The notes: a model not told the origin generated them from the sequence alone. Shown: positions 6,880-16,694, counted from the stretch's first letter. The stretch: 31,073 nt of DNA from an uncultured Acetatifactor sp. (GCA_910584375.1 CAJUAH010000041.1:1-31073); one strand, 5' to 3'. Program-made: numbers and translations.

Positions 6880-8430
6880 ATGGCCGTAAAAACATTCGCA
6901 GCAATCGACGTAGGCAGCTTTGAACTCTCCCTGAAGATCTTTGAATTTACAGGCAAAAGCCAGGGCCGGGTCATTGAGCATATCCGGCAGAGAGTGGATC
7001 TGGGAACCGATACCTACGGCAGCGGCAAGATCAGCCATGACAAGATGGACGAACTGTGCCGGGTGCTGTCGCAGTTCGCCCAGATCATAGAGTCCTATAA
7101 GGTGACGGGATACCGGGCCTACGGCACCAGCGCCATCCGGGAGACCCGAAATACCGGTATCGTGCTGGATCAGATCCATCAGCGCACCGGCATAAAAGTG
7201 GAAGTACTCAGCAATTCCGAGCAACGGTTTCTGGATTATAAGGCCGTGGCATTCCGGGGAGAGATATTTCACTCCATGATCGAGGAGGGAACTGCCATCG
7301 TGGATATCGGCGGAGGCAGCATACAGATCTCCCTGTTTGACAACGATACGCTGGTGTCCACCCAGAATCTGCGGATCGGAGTGCTGCGGATCCAGGAACT
7401 GCTGCACCATATGAATACCCGCAGCAGCCAGAGAGAGGAACTGATCGACGAGATTGTCAGCTCCCAGTTGGCTACCTATAAGAAACTGTACCTGAAAGAC
7501 AGAGAGATCAAAACCATTATTGTAGTGGACGATTATCTGTCCGTGTGGGTGGCAAAAAAAGCCGCCGCGGCGGGCCGGAAAAACGGCGTCGTGAACCTGG
7601 GCGACTATGAACAGTTTGTGCAGCAACTGCGCACCAGGCCCATGACGGAGATCGTGCGGATGCTGGATATCCCGGAGGAGGCGGTAAACCTTACCTTTAT
7701 CAGCGCCTGCATCATGAAACGGATTATGAAACTGACCGGGGCGCAGCAGATCTGGGCGCCGGGCGTCACATTGAGCGACGGCATGGCTTATGAGTATGCC
7801 CAGCAGAACAAATTGCTGCAGAGCGAGCATGACTTTAACCGGGATATCCTGGCCTGCGCCATGAATATCAGCAAGCGCTATCAGGGCAGCCGCAAGCGGG
7901 CGGAAACGCTGGAAAATATCGCGCTGACGATCTTTGACAGCATGAAGAAAGTACACGGCATGGGTAAGCGGGAAAGGCTCTATCTGCAACTGGCGGCGAT
8001 GCTTCACGACTGCGGAAAATACATCAGCATGGTGAATATCGGGGAGACTTCCTATCAGATCATCATGGCAACGGAGATGATCGGCCTCTCCCATATGGAG
8101 CGGGAGACAGTGGCCAGCGTGGTGCGGTTCAATCACAGCCCCTTCATTTATTTTGACCAGATAAAGGCCATGGGAACCGCCCTCACCGAGAACGCTTATC
8201 TCAGCATCGCCAAATTGACGGCGATCCTGCGTCTGGCCAGCGCACTGGACCGGAGCCACAAGCAGAAACTGAAGGGCGTGAAAGCCACGTTGAAGGAGGA
8301 ACAGCTGGTGCTGATGGTGGATACGCCGGAGGACATCACACTGGAGAGAGGGATATTCGAGGACAGGGCAGACTTTTTCCAGGAGGTTTTCAGCGTGCAG
8401 CCCGTCATCAAGCAGAAGAAACCCATGTAG
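6880..8430 (+). CDS. Ppx/GppA-family phosphatase with C-terminal HD domain
   Basis: The family hydrolyses terminal phosphate from polyphosphate or pppGpp. From ATG 6880 (GAAAGGAG upstream) the product has 516 residues; an in-frame extension back to 6745 would run through the structured element and has no ribosome site. The ASKHA fold shows AIDVGSFELS at 8-17, GTSAIRE at 82-88, the catalytic Glu position E114 within LSNSEQ, and the phosphate loop DIGGGS at 142-147. The C-terminal half carries an HD-type motif (LHDCGKYI, H376/D377), as in long clostridial exopolyphosphatases. The polyphosphate kinase gene follows after 102 bases, so an exopolyphosphatase role is more likely than pppGpp hydrolysis; that choice is inferred from context. 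Confidence 0.9.
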   Translation: MAVKTFAAIDVGSFELSLKIFEFTGKSQGRVIEHIRQRVDLGTDTYGSGKISHDKMDELCRVLSQFAQIIESYKVTGYRAYGTSAIRETRNTGIVLDQIHQRTGIKVEVLSNSEQRFLDYKAVAFRGEIFHSMIEEGTAIVDIGGGSIQISLFDNDTLVSTQNLRIGVLRIQELLHHMNTRSSQREELIDEIVSSQLATYKKLYLKDREIKTIIVVDDYLSVWVAKKAAAAGRKNGVVNLGDYEQFVQQLRTRPMTEIVRMLDIPEEAVNLTFISACIMKRIMKLTGAQQIWAPGVTLSDGMAYEYAQQNKLLQSEHDFNRDILACAMNISKRYQGSRKRAETLENIALTIFDSMKKVHGMGKRERLYLQLAAMLHDCGKYISMVNIGETSYQIIMATEMIGLSHMERETVASVVRFNHSPFIYFDQIKAMGTALTENAYLSIAKLTAILRLASALDRSHKQKLKGVKATLKEEQLVLMVDTPEDITLERGIFEDRADFFQEVFSVQPVIKQKKPM

Positions 8431-8532
8431 AGAAGGGATAACTTTTCCCGGAAAATATCGGCGCCTGCTGCGGGTATATCCGGACAGACACAGCGGCGGG
8501 CAGTGCGCAAAATCTATAGCTAGGAGGATGTC

Positions 8533-10680
8533 ATGGCAGAGATAGATTACACCGACTCTAAATATTACAGCAACAGGGAACTGAGCTGGATACTGTTCAA
8601 CCACAGAGTACTCAGCGAGGCCAGGGACAAGAGCAATCCCCTGTTTGAAAGGCTGAAATTCCTCAGCATCACCGCCTCCAATCTGGACGAGTTTTTCATG
8701 GTGCGGGTTGCGTCGCTGAAAGATATGGTCAATGCCGGATACAGCAAAAAGGATATCGCGGGGATGACGGCCCAGGAACAGCTTGAGCAGATCGACCAGG
8801 CTATTCACGAGCTGGTAAACCTCCAATATTCCACCTACAACCGGAGTCTGCTGCCTCTTTTGGAGAAAAACGGCCTGACAGTGATACGCCAGCATGAACT
8901 GCTGTCCAGGGAGGAGGCCGCCTATATCGACCGCTACTTTGAGGAGAACGTATATCCGGTGCTGACTCCTATGGCAGTGGATTCCTCCAGACCATTTCCT
9001 TTGATACGCAATAAGTCCCTGAATATAGGAGCATTGGTGGAAAAAAAGCATAAGCCCGAAGAGCTGGAGTTTGCCACGGTGCAGGTGCCCAGCGTGCTGT
9101 CCCGGATCGTACAGCTGCCCAGAGAGACGGGACAGGGCAAGGAGGGGCCGCTGAAGGTGATTCTGCTGGAGGAGATCATCGAGCGCAACATCCATAAGCT
9201 CTTTTTGAACTACAATGTGATCTGCGCCCATCCTTTCCGTATCATGCGCAACGCAGATCTGAGTATAGAGGAGGACGAGGCGGCGGATCTGCTCAAGGAG
9301 ATAGAAAAGCAGCTCAAAAAAAGGCAGTGGGGCGAGGTGATCCGCCTGGAGGTGGAGAGCGATATCGACAGGCGGCTGCTGAAGATCATCCGGAAAGAGC
9401 TGCATATGGGAGAGCAGAATCTGTATCTCATCGACGGGCCGCTGGATCTGACTTTTTTGATGAAAATGTATGGGCTGGAAGGCTTTGATAAGTTAAAGGC
9501 TCCCGGGTACGAGCCCCAGCCGGCGCCTGAGCTGCCAACCGGCTGTGATATATTTGCCCGGATCAGGGAGGGGGACGTGCTGCTGCACCATCCCTACCAG
9601 ACTTTTACGCCGGTGGTGGACTTTATCCGCCAGGCGGCCCGGGATCCCCAGGTGCTGGCGATCAAACAGACGCTGTACAGGGTCAGCGGCCATTCGCCCA
9701 TCATAGCGGCGCTGGCCCAGGCGGCGGAAAATGGGAAACAGGTCTCCGTGCTGGTGGAATTGAAAGCCCGTTTTGACGAGGAGAACAATATCGTTTGGGC
9801 AAAGATGCTGGAGAAAGCCGGGTGCCATGTGATCTACGGGCTGGTTGGCTTGAAGACCCACAGCAAGATCACGCTGGTGGTGCGCCGGGAGGAAGACGGC
9901 ATCCGGAGGTACGTACATCTGGGAACCGGCAATTACAATGACGCCACCGCCAAGCTCTATACGGATGTGGGTCTGATGACCTGCAATGAGATGATCGGGG
10001 AAGACGCCACGGCGGTGTTCAATATGCTCAGCGGGTATTCGGAACCCCTGGGATGGAACAAGCTGTCTCTGGCGCCCCTGTGGCTGAAAGACCGGTTTTT
10101 GTATCTGATTGGCAGGGAGACGGACTATGCCCGGTCGGGCAAGGACGCCCGCATTATCGCCAAGATGAATTCTCTCTGTGACAGAGATGTGATCGCGGCG
10201 CTGTACCAGGCCAGCAATGCCGGGGTGAAGATCGATCTGATCGTCCGGGGGATCTGCTGTCTGAAAGCGGGCATTCCGGGCGTCAGCGAAAATATCACCG
10301 TGCGGTCCATCGTAGGGAATTTCCTGGAGCACAGCAGGATATTCTATTTCCTGAACGGGGAAAACGAGGAGATCTACTGCGGCAGCGCGGACTGGATGCC
10401 CCGGAATCTGGAGCGCCGGGTGGAGATACTGTTCCCGGTGGAGGAGCCGTCGCTTAAGACAAAGCTGGAGGATATTTTGCAGGCCCAGCTCAGGGACAAT
10501 GTCAAGGCCCATGTATTACAGCCGGACGGCAGCTATGCCAAGGCAGGCAGGAGAGGGAAGGAGAGATTCGTTTCTCAGGAATATTTCTGCAGGAAGGCGC
10601 AGAGCCAGGCCAGAGAGGCGTCTGCGGAGTCGGCGGGCGGCGGCAGGAGGTTTGTGCCGGAGACCCATCAGGACGCGTAA
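8533..10680 (+). CDS. ppk1: Polyphosphate kinase 1
   Basis: PPK1 reversibly transfers the gamma phosphate of ATP to polyphosphate through a phosphohistidine. The 715-residue product has the N-terminal domain (RELSWILFNHRVL near 16-28, SNLDEFFMVR near 49-58) and two phospholipase-D-like domains. The autophosphorylated His is H462 in YVHLGTGNYN and the second catalytic His is H600 in LEHSRI. The conserved CGSADWM follows it. The C-terminal 30 or so residues are Arg/Glu/Ala-rich and go beyond the usual end of the family. AGGAGG lies a few bases before ATG 8533. With the preceding Ppx/GppA gene it forms a polyphosphate synthesis/degradation pair. No terminator follows within 75 bases, so the downstream acetyltransferase may be read through. 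Confidence 0.96.
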   Translation: MAEIDYTDSKYYSNRELSWILFNHRVLSEARDKSNPLFERLKFLSITASNLDEFFMVRVASLKDMVNAGYSKKDIAGMTAQEQLEQIDQAIHELVNLQYSTYNRSLLPLLEKNGLTVIRQHELLSREEAAYIDRYFEENVYPVLTPMAVDSSRPFPLIRNKSLNIGALVEKKHKPEELEFATVQVPSVLSRIVQLPRETGQGKEGPLKVILLEEIIERNIHKLFLNYNVICAHPFRIMRNADLSIEEDEAADLLKEIEKQLKKRQWGEVIRLEVESDIDRRLLKIIRKELHMGEQNLYLIDGPLDLTFLMKMYGLEGFDKLKAPGYEPQPAPELPTGCDIFARIREGDVLLHHPYQTFTPVVDFIRQAARDPQVLAIKQTLYRVSGHSPIIAALAQAAENGKQVSVLVELKARFDEENNIVWAKMLEKAGCHVIYGLVGLKTHSKITLVVRREEDGIRRYVHLGTGNYNDATAKLYTDVGLMTCNEMIGEDATAVFNMLSGYSEPLGWNKLSLAPLWLKDRFLYLIGRETDYARSGKDARIIAKMNSLCDRDVIAALYQASNAGVKIDLIVRGICCLKAGIPGVSENITVRSIVGNFLEHSRIFYFLNGENEEIYCGSADWMPRNLERRVEILFPVEEPSLKTKLEDILQAQLRDNVKAHVLQPDGSYAKAGRRGKERFVSQEYFCRKAQSQAREASAESAGGGRRFVPETHQDA

Positions 10681-10755
10681 AATTATATTGTATCCGAAGT
10701 TTATGATGGGATCCGTAGTACGGATTGTTCAGACGGGTGTGCAAAGGAGGACGGT

Positions 10756-11286
10756 ATGCACAGCGCAGAGAAAAAGATATATGATATCAATGATTGTTTT
10801 GTATTTCGGGACATTCTGCCCGGCGAGGCCATGCAGGCGGTCCGGATCGAGGAGATCTGTTTTCCGCCCAACGAGGCGTGTTCCGAAAAGATGATGCTGG
10901 AGAGGATCGAGAAGGCTCCGGAGTTATTTCTGGTGGCAGTGGACAGGGAATCGGGAAAAATCGCCGGATTCCTCAACGGTCTGTCCACGCAGGAGGATAA
11001 ATTCAGGGACGAATTTTTCACTGACGCAATGCTGTATGACCCGGCGGGCCGCAATGTGATGCTCCTGGGGCTGGACGTGCTGCCACAGTACCGGGGACGG
11101 GGGCTGGCCAGGGAGATCGTGGCCCGCTATCTGGCCAGGGAGAGGGAGCGGGGCAGAAAAGCAGTCATTCTGACCTGTCTGGATGATAAGGTGGGGATGT
11201 ATGAGAGGATGGGATTTACGGATCTTGGAATGTCGGCGTCCTCGTGGGGCGGGGAGCAGTGGCATGATATGCGTTATCTGCTGTAA
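10756..11286 (+). CDS. GNAT-family N-acetyltransferase, arylalkylamine type
   Basis: A 176-residue single-domain GNAT enzyme that would transfer an acetyl group from acetyl-CoA to an amine. The CoA-binding motif A is LLGLDVLPQYRGRGLA (about 103-118), with the pyrophosphate loop QYRGRGLA. The C-terminal segment GMYERMGFTDLGMSAS...WHDM (147-172) resembles the serotonin/arylalkylamine N-acetyltransferase branch. AAAGGAGG precedes ATG 10756. The real substrate cannot be read from sequence. It lies 75 bases after ppk1 and 60 before a WD40-like gene in the same direction, possibly one transcript. Confidence 0.88.
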   Translation: MHSAEKKIYDINDCFVFRDILPGEAMQAVRIEEICFPPNEACSEKMMLERIEKAPELFLVAVDRESGKIAGFLNGLSTQEDKFRDEFFTDAMLYDPAGRNVMLLGLDVLPQYRGRGLAREIVARYLARERERGRKAVILTCLDDKVGMYERMGFTDLGMSASSWGGEQWHDMRYLL

Positions 11287-11346
11287 AGGGCGGCAGCTTG
11301 GCGGGCAGATGACCCAGGAGCACACCAAAGGCGGAAAAGGCAGGCT

Positions 11347-12285
11347 ATGATACAGACGGAAGACAGGAAATACGCGGTTACCTGTGACGATATGGGCAAT
11401 ATCATTATACAGGACAAAGAGAAAGCGGAAGAAAAAGTCATTTCCCGCCTGTTTGGGGAGGATTTTGCATACAGGTATCGTGAGTGGAATGTGGCGGCTA
11501 CGGTCTGTCTGACGCCGGATTCGCGGTATATTATCGCCACATACGGAATAGGGCATGTCTATCTGATCGATCCCGTGCATAAAAGGGTGATCAGGAAGAT
11601 CATACTTTTTGAGGAGGTCTGTTATGAGGATACCTCTTACGAATCCATATATACAGGCTCTTACTACGATGAGATTACGCGGGTGGATTTCAGCAGTACC
11701 GGCCGTTACGCCGCCATTCGGGTGAGGGGGAACTTCGATCCTTCCAATCCGTCGGATGGGGATACTCCTCTGTATTTCAGGACTGTCTTTCTGCTGGACT
11801 TGGCCACGCTGGAGATCTGTTTTCAGGAGAGCTTTGAGGACGTGGAGGAGTGTAACGACAACAGAAATATAGCCGCCATCGCTTTCAGCCCCCGGGATTG
11901 CTATTTCGCCGTGGGCGCGTTGGGGAACCAGATAAAAGTGTTTTCCCTTGAGGACTATAGTTGTGTGGGGAAATGCGGATTTCTGGGGTGGGTGCCCGAT
12001 TCCTGCGGCGTAAAGCACCGGCAGATGATCTGTTTTTTGACAGAAGATGTCTTACTCTATGCGGACAGGGAACACAATATCCGGCGGTTCGCCAAAGAGG
12101 GACGGAATTGGACGGAAACGGGCGTCCTGTATGCAGACCTGACGCAGGACGCCCCCTCCTGCTCCTACATCGAGGATATGGAGGTGGACAGGGAGAAGGG
12201 TATCCTGAGGTGCCAGCTCGCCGGAGGCAGCAGGGGCGGCTATAAAGATACCTGTTGCGTATCGCGGCGAGTCATACTGGACTGA
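11347..12285 (+). CDS. WD40-like beta-propeller protein, cytoplasmic
   Basis: The 312-residue product has no signal peptide. It contains repeats of the WD40/quinoprotein-propeller form: 'VCLTPDSRYIIATYGIGHVYLID', 'VDFSSTGRYAAIRV' and 'IAFSPRDCYFAVGALGNQIKVF'. A block of acidic and aromatic residues (about 95-108) interrupts the repeats. There is no catalytic motif; propellers of this kind usually bind other proteins or sense ligands. The ribosome site (AGGCA) is weak. Its neighbours, a GNAT enzyme and a Uma2-type protein, point to a loose operon of accessory genes and give no clear functional clue. Confidence 0.7.
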   Translation: MIQTEDRKYAVTCDDMGNIIIQDKEKAEEKVISRLFGEDFAYRYREWNVAATVCLTPDSRYIIATYGIGHVYLIDPVHKRVIRKIILFEEVCYEDTSYESIYTGSYYDEITRVDFSSTGRYAAIRVRGNFDPSNPSDGDTPLYFRTVFLLDLATLEICFQESFEDVEECNDNRNIAAIAFSPRDCYFAVGALGNQIKVFSLEDYSCVGKCGFLGWVPDSCGVKHRQMICFLTEDVLLYADREHNIRRFAKEGRNWTETGVLYADLTQDAPSCSYIEDMEVDREKGILRCQLAGGSRGGYKDTCCVSRRVILD

Positions 12286-12320
12286 GAGCAGGCGGACGCA
12301 CGGTATAAGGAGGTATAGTG

Positions 12321-12863
12321 ATGGGGGCGATCAGAAAAGAAGAGATGTACACGACAGAGGATATCTATGCGCTGCCGGAGGGAGAGAGGGCGGAGTTGAT
12401 CGACGGACAGATTTTTTATATGACTCCGCCGACCACGAATCATCAGCGGCTGGTTTCGGATATGCATTACCAGATAAAAGACTTTATCCGAAAAAACAAC
12501 GGCCAGTGCGAGGTGTTTCCCGCGCCTTTCGCCGTATTTCTAAATGAGGATGACAGAACTTACGTGGAGCCGGATATCAGCGTGATCTGCGACGGGGAAA
12601 AGCTCACGGACAGAGGCTGCCAGGGAGCGCCGGACTGGATCGTGGAGGTGGTCTCGCCCGGCAGCAGACAGATGGATTATTATAAAAAGCTGTTTAAATA
12701 TCGCACCGCAGGCGTCCGGGAATACTGGGTAGTGGATCCGGACCGCAGGACAGTGACGGTGTATAACTTTGAGCGCGATACCATGGAGGAATATCCCTTC
12801 GGCGGAGAAGTCCCGGCAGGGATATACAAGGGTTTCTACATAACCGTCGATGCCTGCGTCTAA
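12321..12863 (+). CDS. Uma2-family (DUF820) restriction-endonuclease-fold protein
   Basis: The 180-residue product has the PD-(D/E)XK-like fold of the Uma2 family: ELIDGQIFYM at about 25-34, a conserved VEPDISVI with D85, and WIVEVVSPGS with E109. It continues with the family hallmark YYKKLFKYRTAGVREYWVVDP. The function of the family is poorly known; the members are numerous in cyanobacteria and present singly in clostridia. ATG 12321 is preferred over GTG 12318 because AGGAGG at 12308-12313 is 7 bases from it. It lies 35 bases after the WD40-like gene. A lone nuclease-fold gene without a methylase or mobile-element context is not evidence of a restriction system. Confidence 0.88.
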   Translation: MGAIRKEEMYTTEDIYALPEGERAELIDGQIFYMTPPTTNHQRLVSDMHYQIKDFIRKNNGQCEVFPAPFAVFLNEDDRTYVEPDISVICDGEKLTDRGCQGAPDWIVEVVSPGSRQMDYYKKLFKYRTAGVREYWVVDPDRRTVTVYNFERDTMEEYPFGGEVPAGIYKGFYITVDACV

Positions 12864-13030
12864 GATACGCAGAGGGCAGGCAGAATGCGGAGCAGAAACT
12901 ATGAAACTATACAAAACTGGAGCCGCGCGGTCATCTGGGAAGACAGGAGCAAGGCAGATCGGTTGACGGATCGTGCAAATAGAATCTGTGAGATAACACA
13001 GTGGACTTTGCGGTGAAATGGAGCCACGAT

Positions 13031-15238
13031 ATGCGGAAAAGAAAGAACCTATTGATATTGCTTTATGTTTTATGTATTTGTCTGCTGGGATTTGGCGGAT
13101 GCGGCCAGAAGGAAGGGCTTTCTGATTCTGAGAGTGTGACGTTTCCGGAATATCAGGAGGACTCCCTGGTGTTTCGTCTGCCGGGGGAGCATTGTCCCTT
13201 TACTCTGCTGGGCGCGAGCGATACGCATTTTTATTATTATCACAGTTGGACAGAAGAAAGCGAAGGCGAGTACAGCGATCAGATTGCTTTTTACAGACAG
13301 GCGCTTGAAAAGGGGAGCGAGCCCGCCTGTATGGATTTGTCCGCAGAGGACATGCTGTTGCGCAGTGCCTGTATTTTTACGGATTCTGCGGGAGAGGACA
13401 TTGTCTATCTGCTGTTTGGGGAAGAAAAGGACGGTGAATTGCGTTATTCCATTGCCGGATATGACACGGATGGCGGGCTTTTGGAGAAAATTGCCCTACA
13501 GGATACGGCAGTGGCAGGGGATTATCCGAAAGCGTTTCTGAGACTTCAGGATGGTGGTTTTGCCGTGATTACTTCAAAATATTGCCTTGTAGCGAATGCC
13601 CATGGGGAAACGCTGTTTTCCCTGCCCTGTCCGGGTACGGAATTCAGGGGGCTGGTGGAGCTGCCGGGGGAGAAAGTGGGCGTCTCCTATGCTGAAAGGG
13701 ACGCCAGGGATGTAAGCCTGGCCATTGTGGATCGGGACGGTGAAACCATGTCCCAGGGAACTGTCATCACGGGAGACGGCAACCGTCTTTGTCGGAATGG
13801 AGAAACCGTTGTCTATGCGGATGAGGGGGCGATATGCCAATACGACCCGGCCACAGGTATTGCATACCGGGCGGTCAGTCTGGAGGGGCGCAATATAGAT
13901 ATCCACCAGATCGCGGATATACATGTCTCCGGGAATGCATTTCATTTATTGGGTTACAGCACGGATATGGCCGCAGTAAAATATATCACATACCAGGAAG
14001 GCTCCGAAGAGGAAACCCCGCAGCAGCAACAAGATCCGGAAAAATATGACGCATACGGGAGGCGTTACCTGTATCTGTACGATTTTACGGGGGAATGGCC
14101 CACGGATGCCACCAATCCCATCGATGCGTTCAATGAACAGAGCGACAGTTACCAGGTGGTCTTAAAGGACTACCAATACGGGGATGCCTACGGTTATGAC
14201 GTGGCAAAAATCGTGGCGTCCGGAGATTACCCAGACCTGATCTTTTCCTCATATAACAGCTTGATTGCGTCATTCAGGGAAAAAGGGGTCCTGGAAGATA
14301 TCGCTCCCTATATAGAGCATTCTGAAAACCTGTCGCTGGAAGATATGTCGCAACATATTGTGGCGGCCTATACGGATCAGGGTAAGATATTCGCCCTGCC
14401 GAATCAGTACCGTTTGGGCGCGTTCTGGGGAGACCGGGAACAGATGGGACAGGCCGGATGGACGGTGGATGCGTTTCTTGACTGGCTGAGTGAGGATCCC
14501 AATGCGGGGCAACCGCTGTTTAGCACCCCTAAAGCCATTTATGACGCCTGTATACCGGCGGTTCTGGAGACGTGCATAGACCGACAGTCCGGAAAAGCGT
14601 CTTTTGAAAGCGATGCGTTTCGCTCTTTCATCACCAAGCTGAAAGCTCTTGAGAGAAAGGAGTCCGTCAGCCGGGACGAGCTGGTGCAGATGCTGGCAGA
14701 GATGGAGGGAAGTCCTTACTGCTTGTACGATGGAGTTACTCTCTCCACTATTGCCAGAGAGGAGAAAGACCTGGGGCGGGAACTGGCGATCAAGGGATAT
14801 CCCAGTGCGGACGGCGAGCCATTGGCCTATATTAAATCGCCGGCGCTCAGTATTTTAAGCACCAGTGAGGATAAAGAAGGGGCGTATGAATTTCTGGAAT
14901 TTTATCTTCTGTATATGAATGATTCTGTCGTACAGGCTATGGACAAAGGAGTCTCCGGACTCTGGATTATAGACGAATATGTGGAGCGGAATATAGAGGC
15001 ATTGCTGCAGGCGGATGAGAATATGGGGGCAATGTGTACTTACTCGGAAAGACAGATAGACGAAGTGTTAAATACGATTCCTTATGCCGTGTTGAAGGAT
15101 TACTCCCAAACGGATCTGGAAGAACTGATATGGGAAGACCTGGAGTCCTTATTGACGGATCACAAGGATGCCGACACCGTATGCGGCATCATACAGAGCA
15201 AAGTACAGTTATACCTGGACGAGCATGGGGACGATTAG
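13031..15238 (+). CDS. Large lipoprotein with C-terminal extracellular solute-binding domain
   Basis: From ATG 13031 (GGAG upstream) the product has 735 residues. It begins with KRK, a hydrophobic stretch and a lipobox-like FGGC (Cys24), so it should be a lipoprotein. Residues about 30-335 are beta-rich and acidic, with propeller-like repeats (FAVITSKYCLVAN, DGETMSQGTVI). From about 342 the sequence matches type-1 ABC solute-binding proteins: AFNEQSDSYQVVLKDY, KIVASGDYPDLIFSS, ALPNQYRLGAFWGDRE, and a C-terminal GAYEFLEFYL. The N-terminal domain doubles the usual length. No permease or ATPase for sugar uptake is nearby, so it is an orphan binding protein, perhaps a sensor. The stop overlaps the end of the converging MATE gene by 4 bases. 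Confidence 0.82.
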   Translation: MRKRKNLLILLYVLCICLLGFGGCGQKEGLSDSESVTFPEYQEDSLVFRLPGEHCPFTLLGASDTHFYYYHSWTEESEGEYSDQIAFYRQALEKGSEPACMDLSAEDMLLRSACIFTDSAGEDIVYLLFGEEKDGELRYSIAGYDTDGGLLEKIALQDTAVAGDYPKAFLRLQDGGFAVITSKYCLVANAHGETLFSLPCPGTEFRGLVELPGEKVGVSYAERDARDVSLAIVDRDGETMSQGTVITGDGNRLCRNGETVVYADEGAICQYDPATGIAYRAVSLEGRNIDIHQIADIHVSGNAFHLLGYSTDMAAVKYITYQEGSEEETPQQQQDPEKYDAYGRRYLYLYDFTGEWPTDATNPIDAFNEQSDSYQVVLKDYQYGDAYGYDVAKIVASGDYPDLIFSSYNSLIASFREKGVLEDIAPYIEHSENLSLEDMSQHIVAAYTDQGKIFALPNQYRLGAFWGDREQMGQAGWTVDAFLDWLSEDPNAGQPLFSTPKAIYDACIPAVLETCIDRQSGKASFESDAFRSFITKLKALERKESVSRDELVQMLAEMEGSPYCLYDGVTLSTIAREEKDLGRELAIKGYPSADGEPLAYIKSPALSILSTSEDKEGAYEFLEFYLLYMNDSVVQAMDKGVSGLWIIDEYVERNIEALLQADENMGAMCTYSERQIDEVLNTIPYAVLKDYSQTDLEELIWEDLESLLTDHKDADTVCGIIQSKVQLYLDEHGDD

Positions 15239-16550
15239 CCGAGTTTGGTTTTCCTCATTCCAGCTATCAGAGGAATCACCATCAATATCCATACCGCGGG
15301 TTCGGAGAGAATGACGCCCATGTAGCCTATGACCGGGGCCAGCAGGAAGGCGATGAGTACTTTCCCGGCCAGTTCGATCAGGCTGGAAAACAGCGGCGTT
15401 CTGGTATCCCCCAATCCCTGCATACTGTTGCGCAGGATACAGATGGCGGCGGGCAGGAAATAAAATACGGCGTTTACTTTCAGATATAAGGCTGCCGTCT
15501 CCAGAATCTCCGGCTCGGAGCTGGCAGTGACCAGACGGATCAGCGCGGGCGACAGGGTGTAGACGATCAGGATCGCCAGCGCGCACCACAGCCAGGAGGC
15601 CAGTATTGTGTCCCGGATGCCCTTGCGTATCCGGGCATATTCTTTTGCTCCCAGATTTTGTCCGCAGTAGGTGGCCAGCGCCGTCCCCAGCACGAAGAAA
15701 GGGATCAGGAAGATCATGGTCACTTTCCGGGCCGCCGTGTGGGCCACGATGATATTGTTGCCGAAAGTATTGATACAGGTCTGCAAGGCCAGGGAACCCA
15801 GGGTGACGAAAGAGATCATAAAGCCCATGGACAGGCCGGCGGGTATCAGCCCGCGGCAGACGTCCCGGCCGGGCAGCAGATCTCGTATGCCGATGCAAAG
15901 CGCCGGGTATTTGATGCGCATATAGAGAAAGCACAGGAGGGCGGAAACCGCCTGGGCGATGACCGTAGCGACGGCAGCTCCCGCCACGCCGCCGTGCAGG
16001 CCGCATACAACAGATAATCCAGCCCGATATTCAGCAGATTGGCCAGAATCAGGAACACCAAAGGGGTGAAGGAATCCCCGACGGAGCGCAGCACCGCCGT
16101 ACAGATATTGTACAGCGAAGTGGCCAGAAGACCGGCGATGATGATGCGGATATAAGACAGGGCTTCCGGAGCCAGGGCCTGATCCACTTGCAACACATGC
16201 AGAATCCGGGGCAAAAAGAGCAGACAGACCCCGCTGATCAGCAGGGTGGCCAGTACGCTGAGAGTCACGGTGGCGCCGATCACAGCTTTCAATTTTTTTT
16301 CATCTTTCCCGCCGTATACTTTTGCGATGATGACGCCAAACCCGCAGATGACGCCGTTTAGAAACTCGATCAGCAGGTCGCTGAGGGAGGCGGTGGCCCC
16401 CACCGCCGCCAGGGAAACCTCCCCCAGCGCGCCGCCTATGATCCTGGTGTCGAACAGGCTGTAGCACAGTTGGAAGAGCTGGCCGATATACAGAGGCACG
16501 GCAAAGAGCAGGATCACTTTCAGGGGACGCCCCTGGGTCAAAGTCTTCAT
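15235..16550 (-). pseudogene. MATE-family multidrug efflux transporter, broken by a single-base frameshift
   Basis: MATE proteins export cationic drugs using Na+ or H+ gradients. Reading from ATG 16550 (AAGGGAG upstream) gives the N-terminal half (LTQGRPLKVILLFAVPLYIGQL..., with FDTRIIGG and LAAVGATAS) up to ANLLNIGLDYLL. From there the matching sequence continues in another frame as CGLHGGVAGAAVATVIAQ... to the stop at 15235. The change maps to the AA at 16009-16010, where a third A (T on the coding strand) would restore LFVCGLHGG. Total length would be about 440 residues, normal for the family. It may be a true recent pseudogene or a homopolymer sequencing error. A TATAAT-like box lies upstream near 16590-16600. 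Confidence 0.88.
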
Positions 16551-16664
16551 ATCATCAATCGCTCCCTTCACAAAAAGTCGGTCCGCTATTATAAAAATAG
16601 CAGACTTAAACGTTTTCGTAAAGAGCTTGCGTTACTTTATGATTAAAAAAAGAAAAGGAATTGC

Positions 16665-16694
16665 TTGACAGAATAGCAGACAACATGCTAGAAT
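16665..16694 (+). promoter_or_regulatory. Strong sigma-A promoter upstream of the small ORF and ABC operon
   Basis: A perfect TTGACA (16665-16670), 18-base spacer and TAGAAT (16689-16694). Transcription would start about 16701, just before AGGAGG (16709-16714) of the 12-codon ORF. Confidence 0.75.

Noticed and set aside
8431..8532. Promoter or terminator between Ppx/GppA and ppk1
   Set aside because: No convincing -35/-10 pair or T-tailed hairpin is present, so co-transcription is the simpler reading.
6811..9405. An 864-residue open frame on the minus strand
   Set aside because: It is antisense to the Ppx/GppA and ppk1 genes, rich in His/Leu/Gln from mirrored codons, and has no ribosome site or recognisable domain.
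15209..16006. A second long minus-strand frame over the MATE C-terminal half
   Set aside because: It is an Arg/Pro/His-rich shadow; the adjacent frame gives a clear MATE membrane protein.
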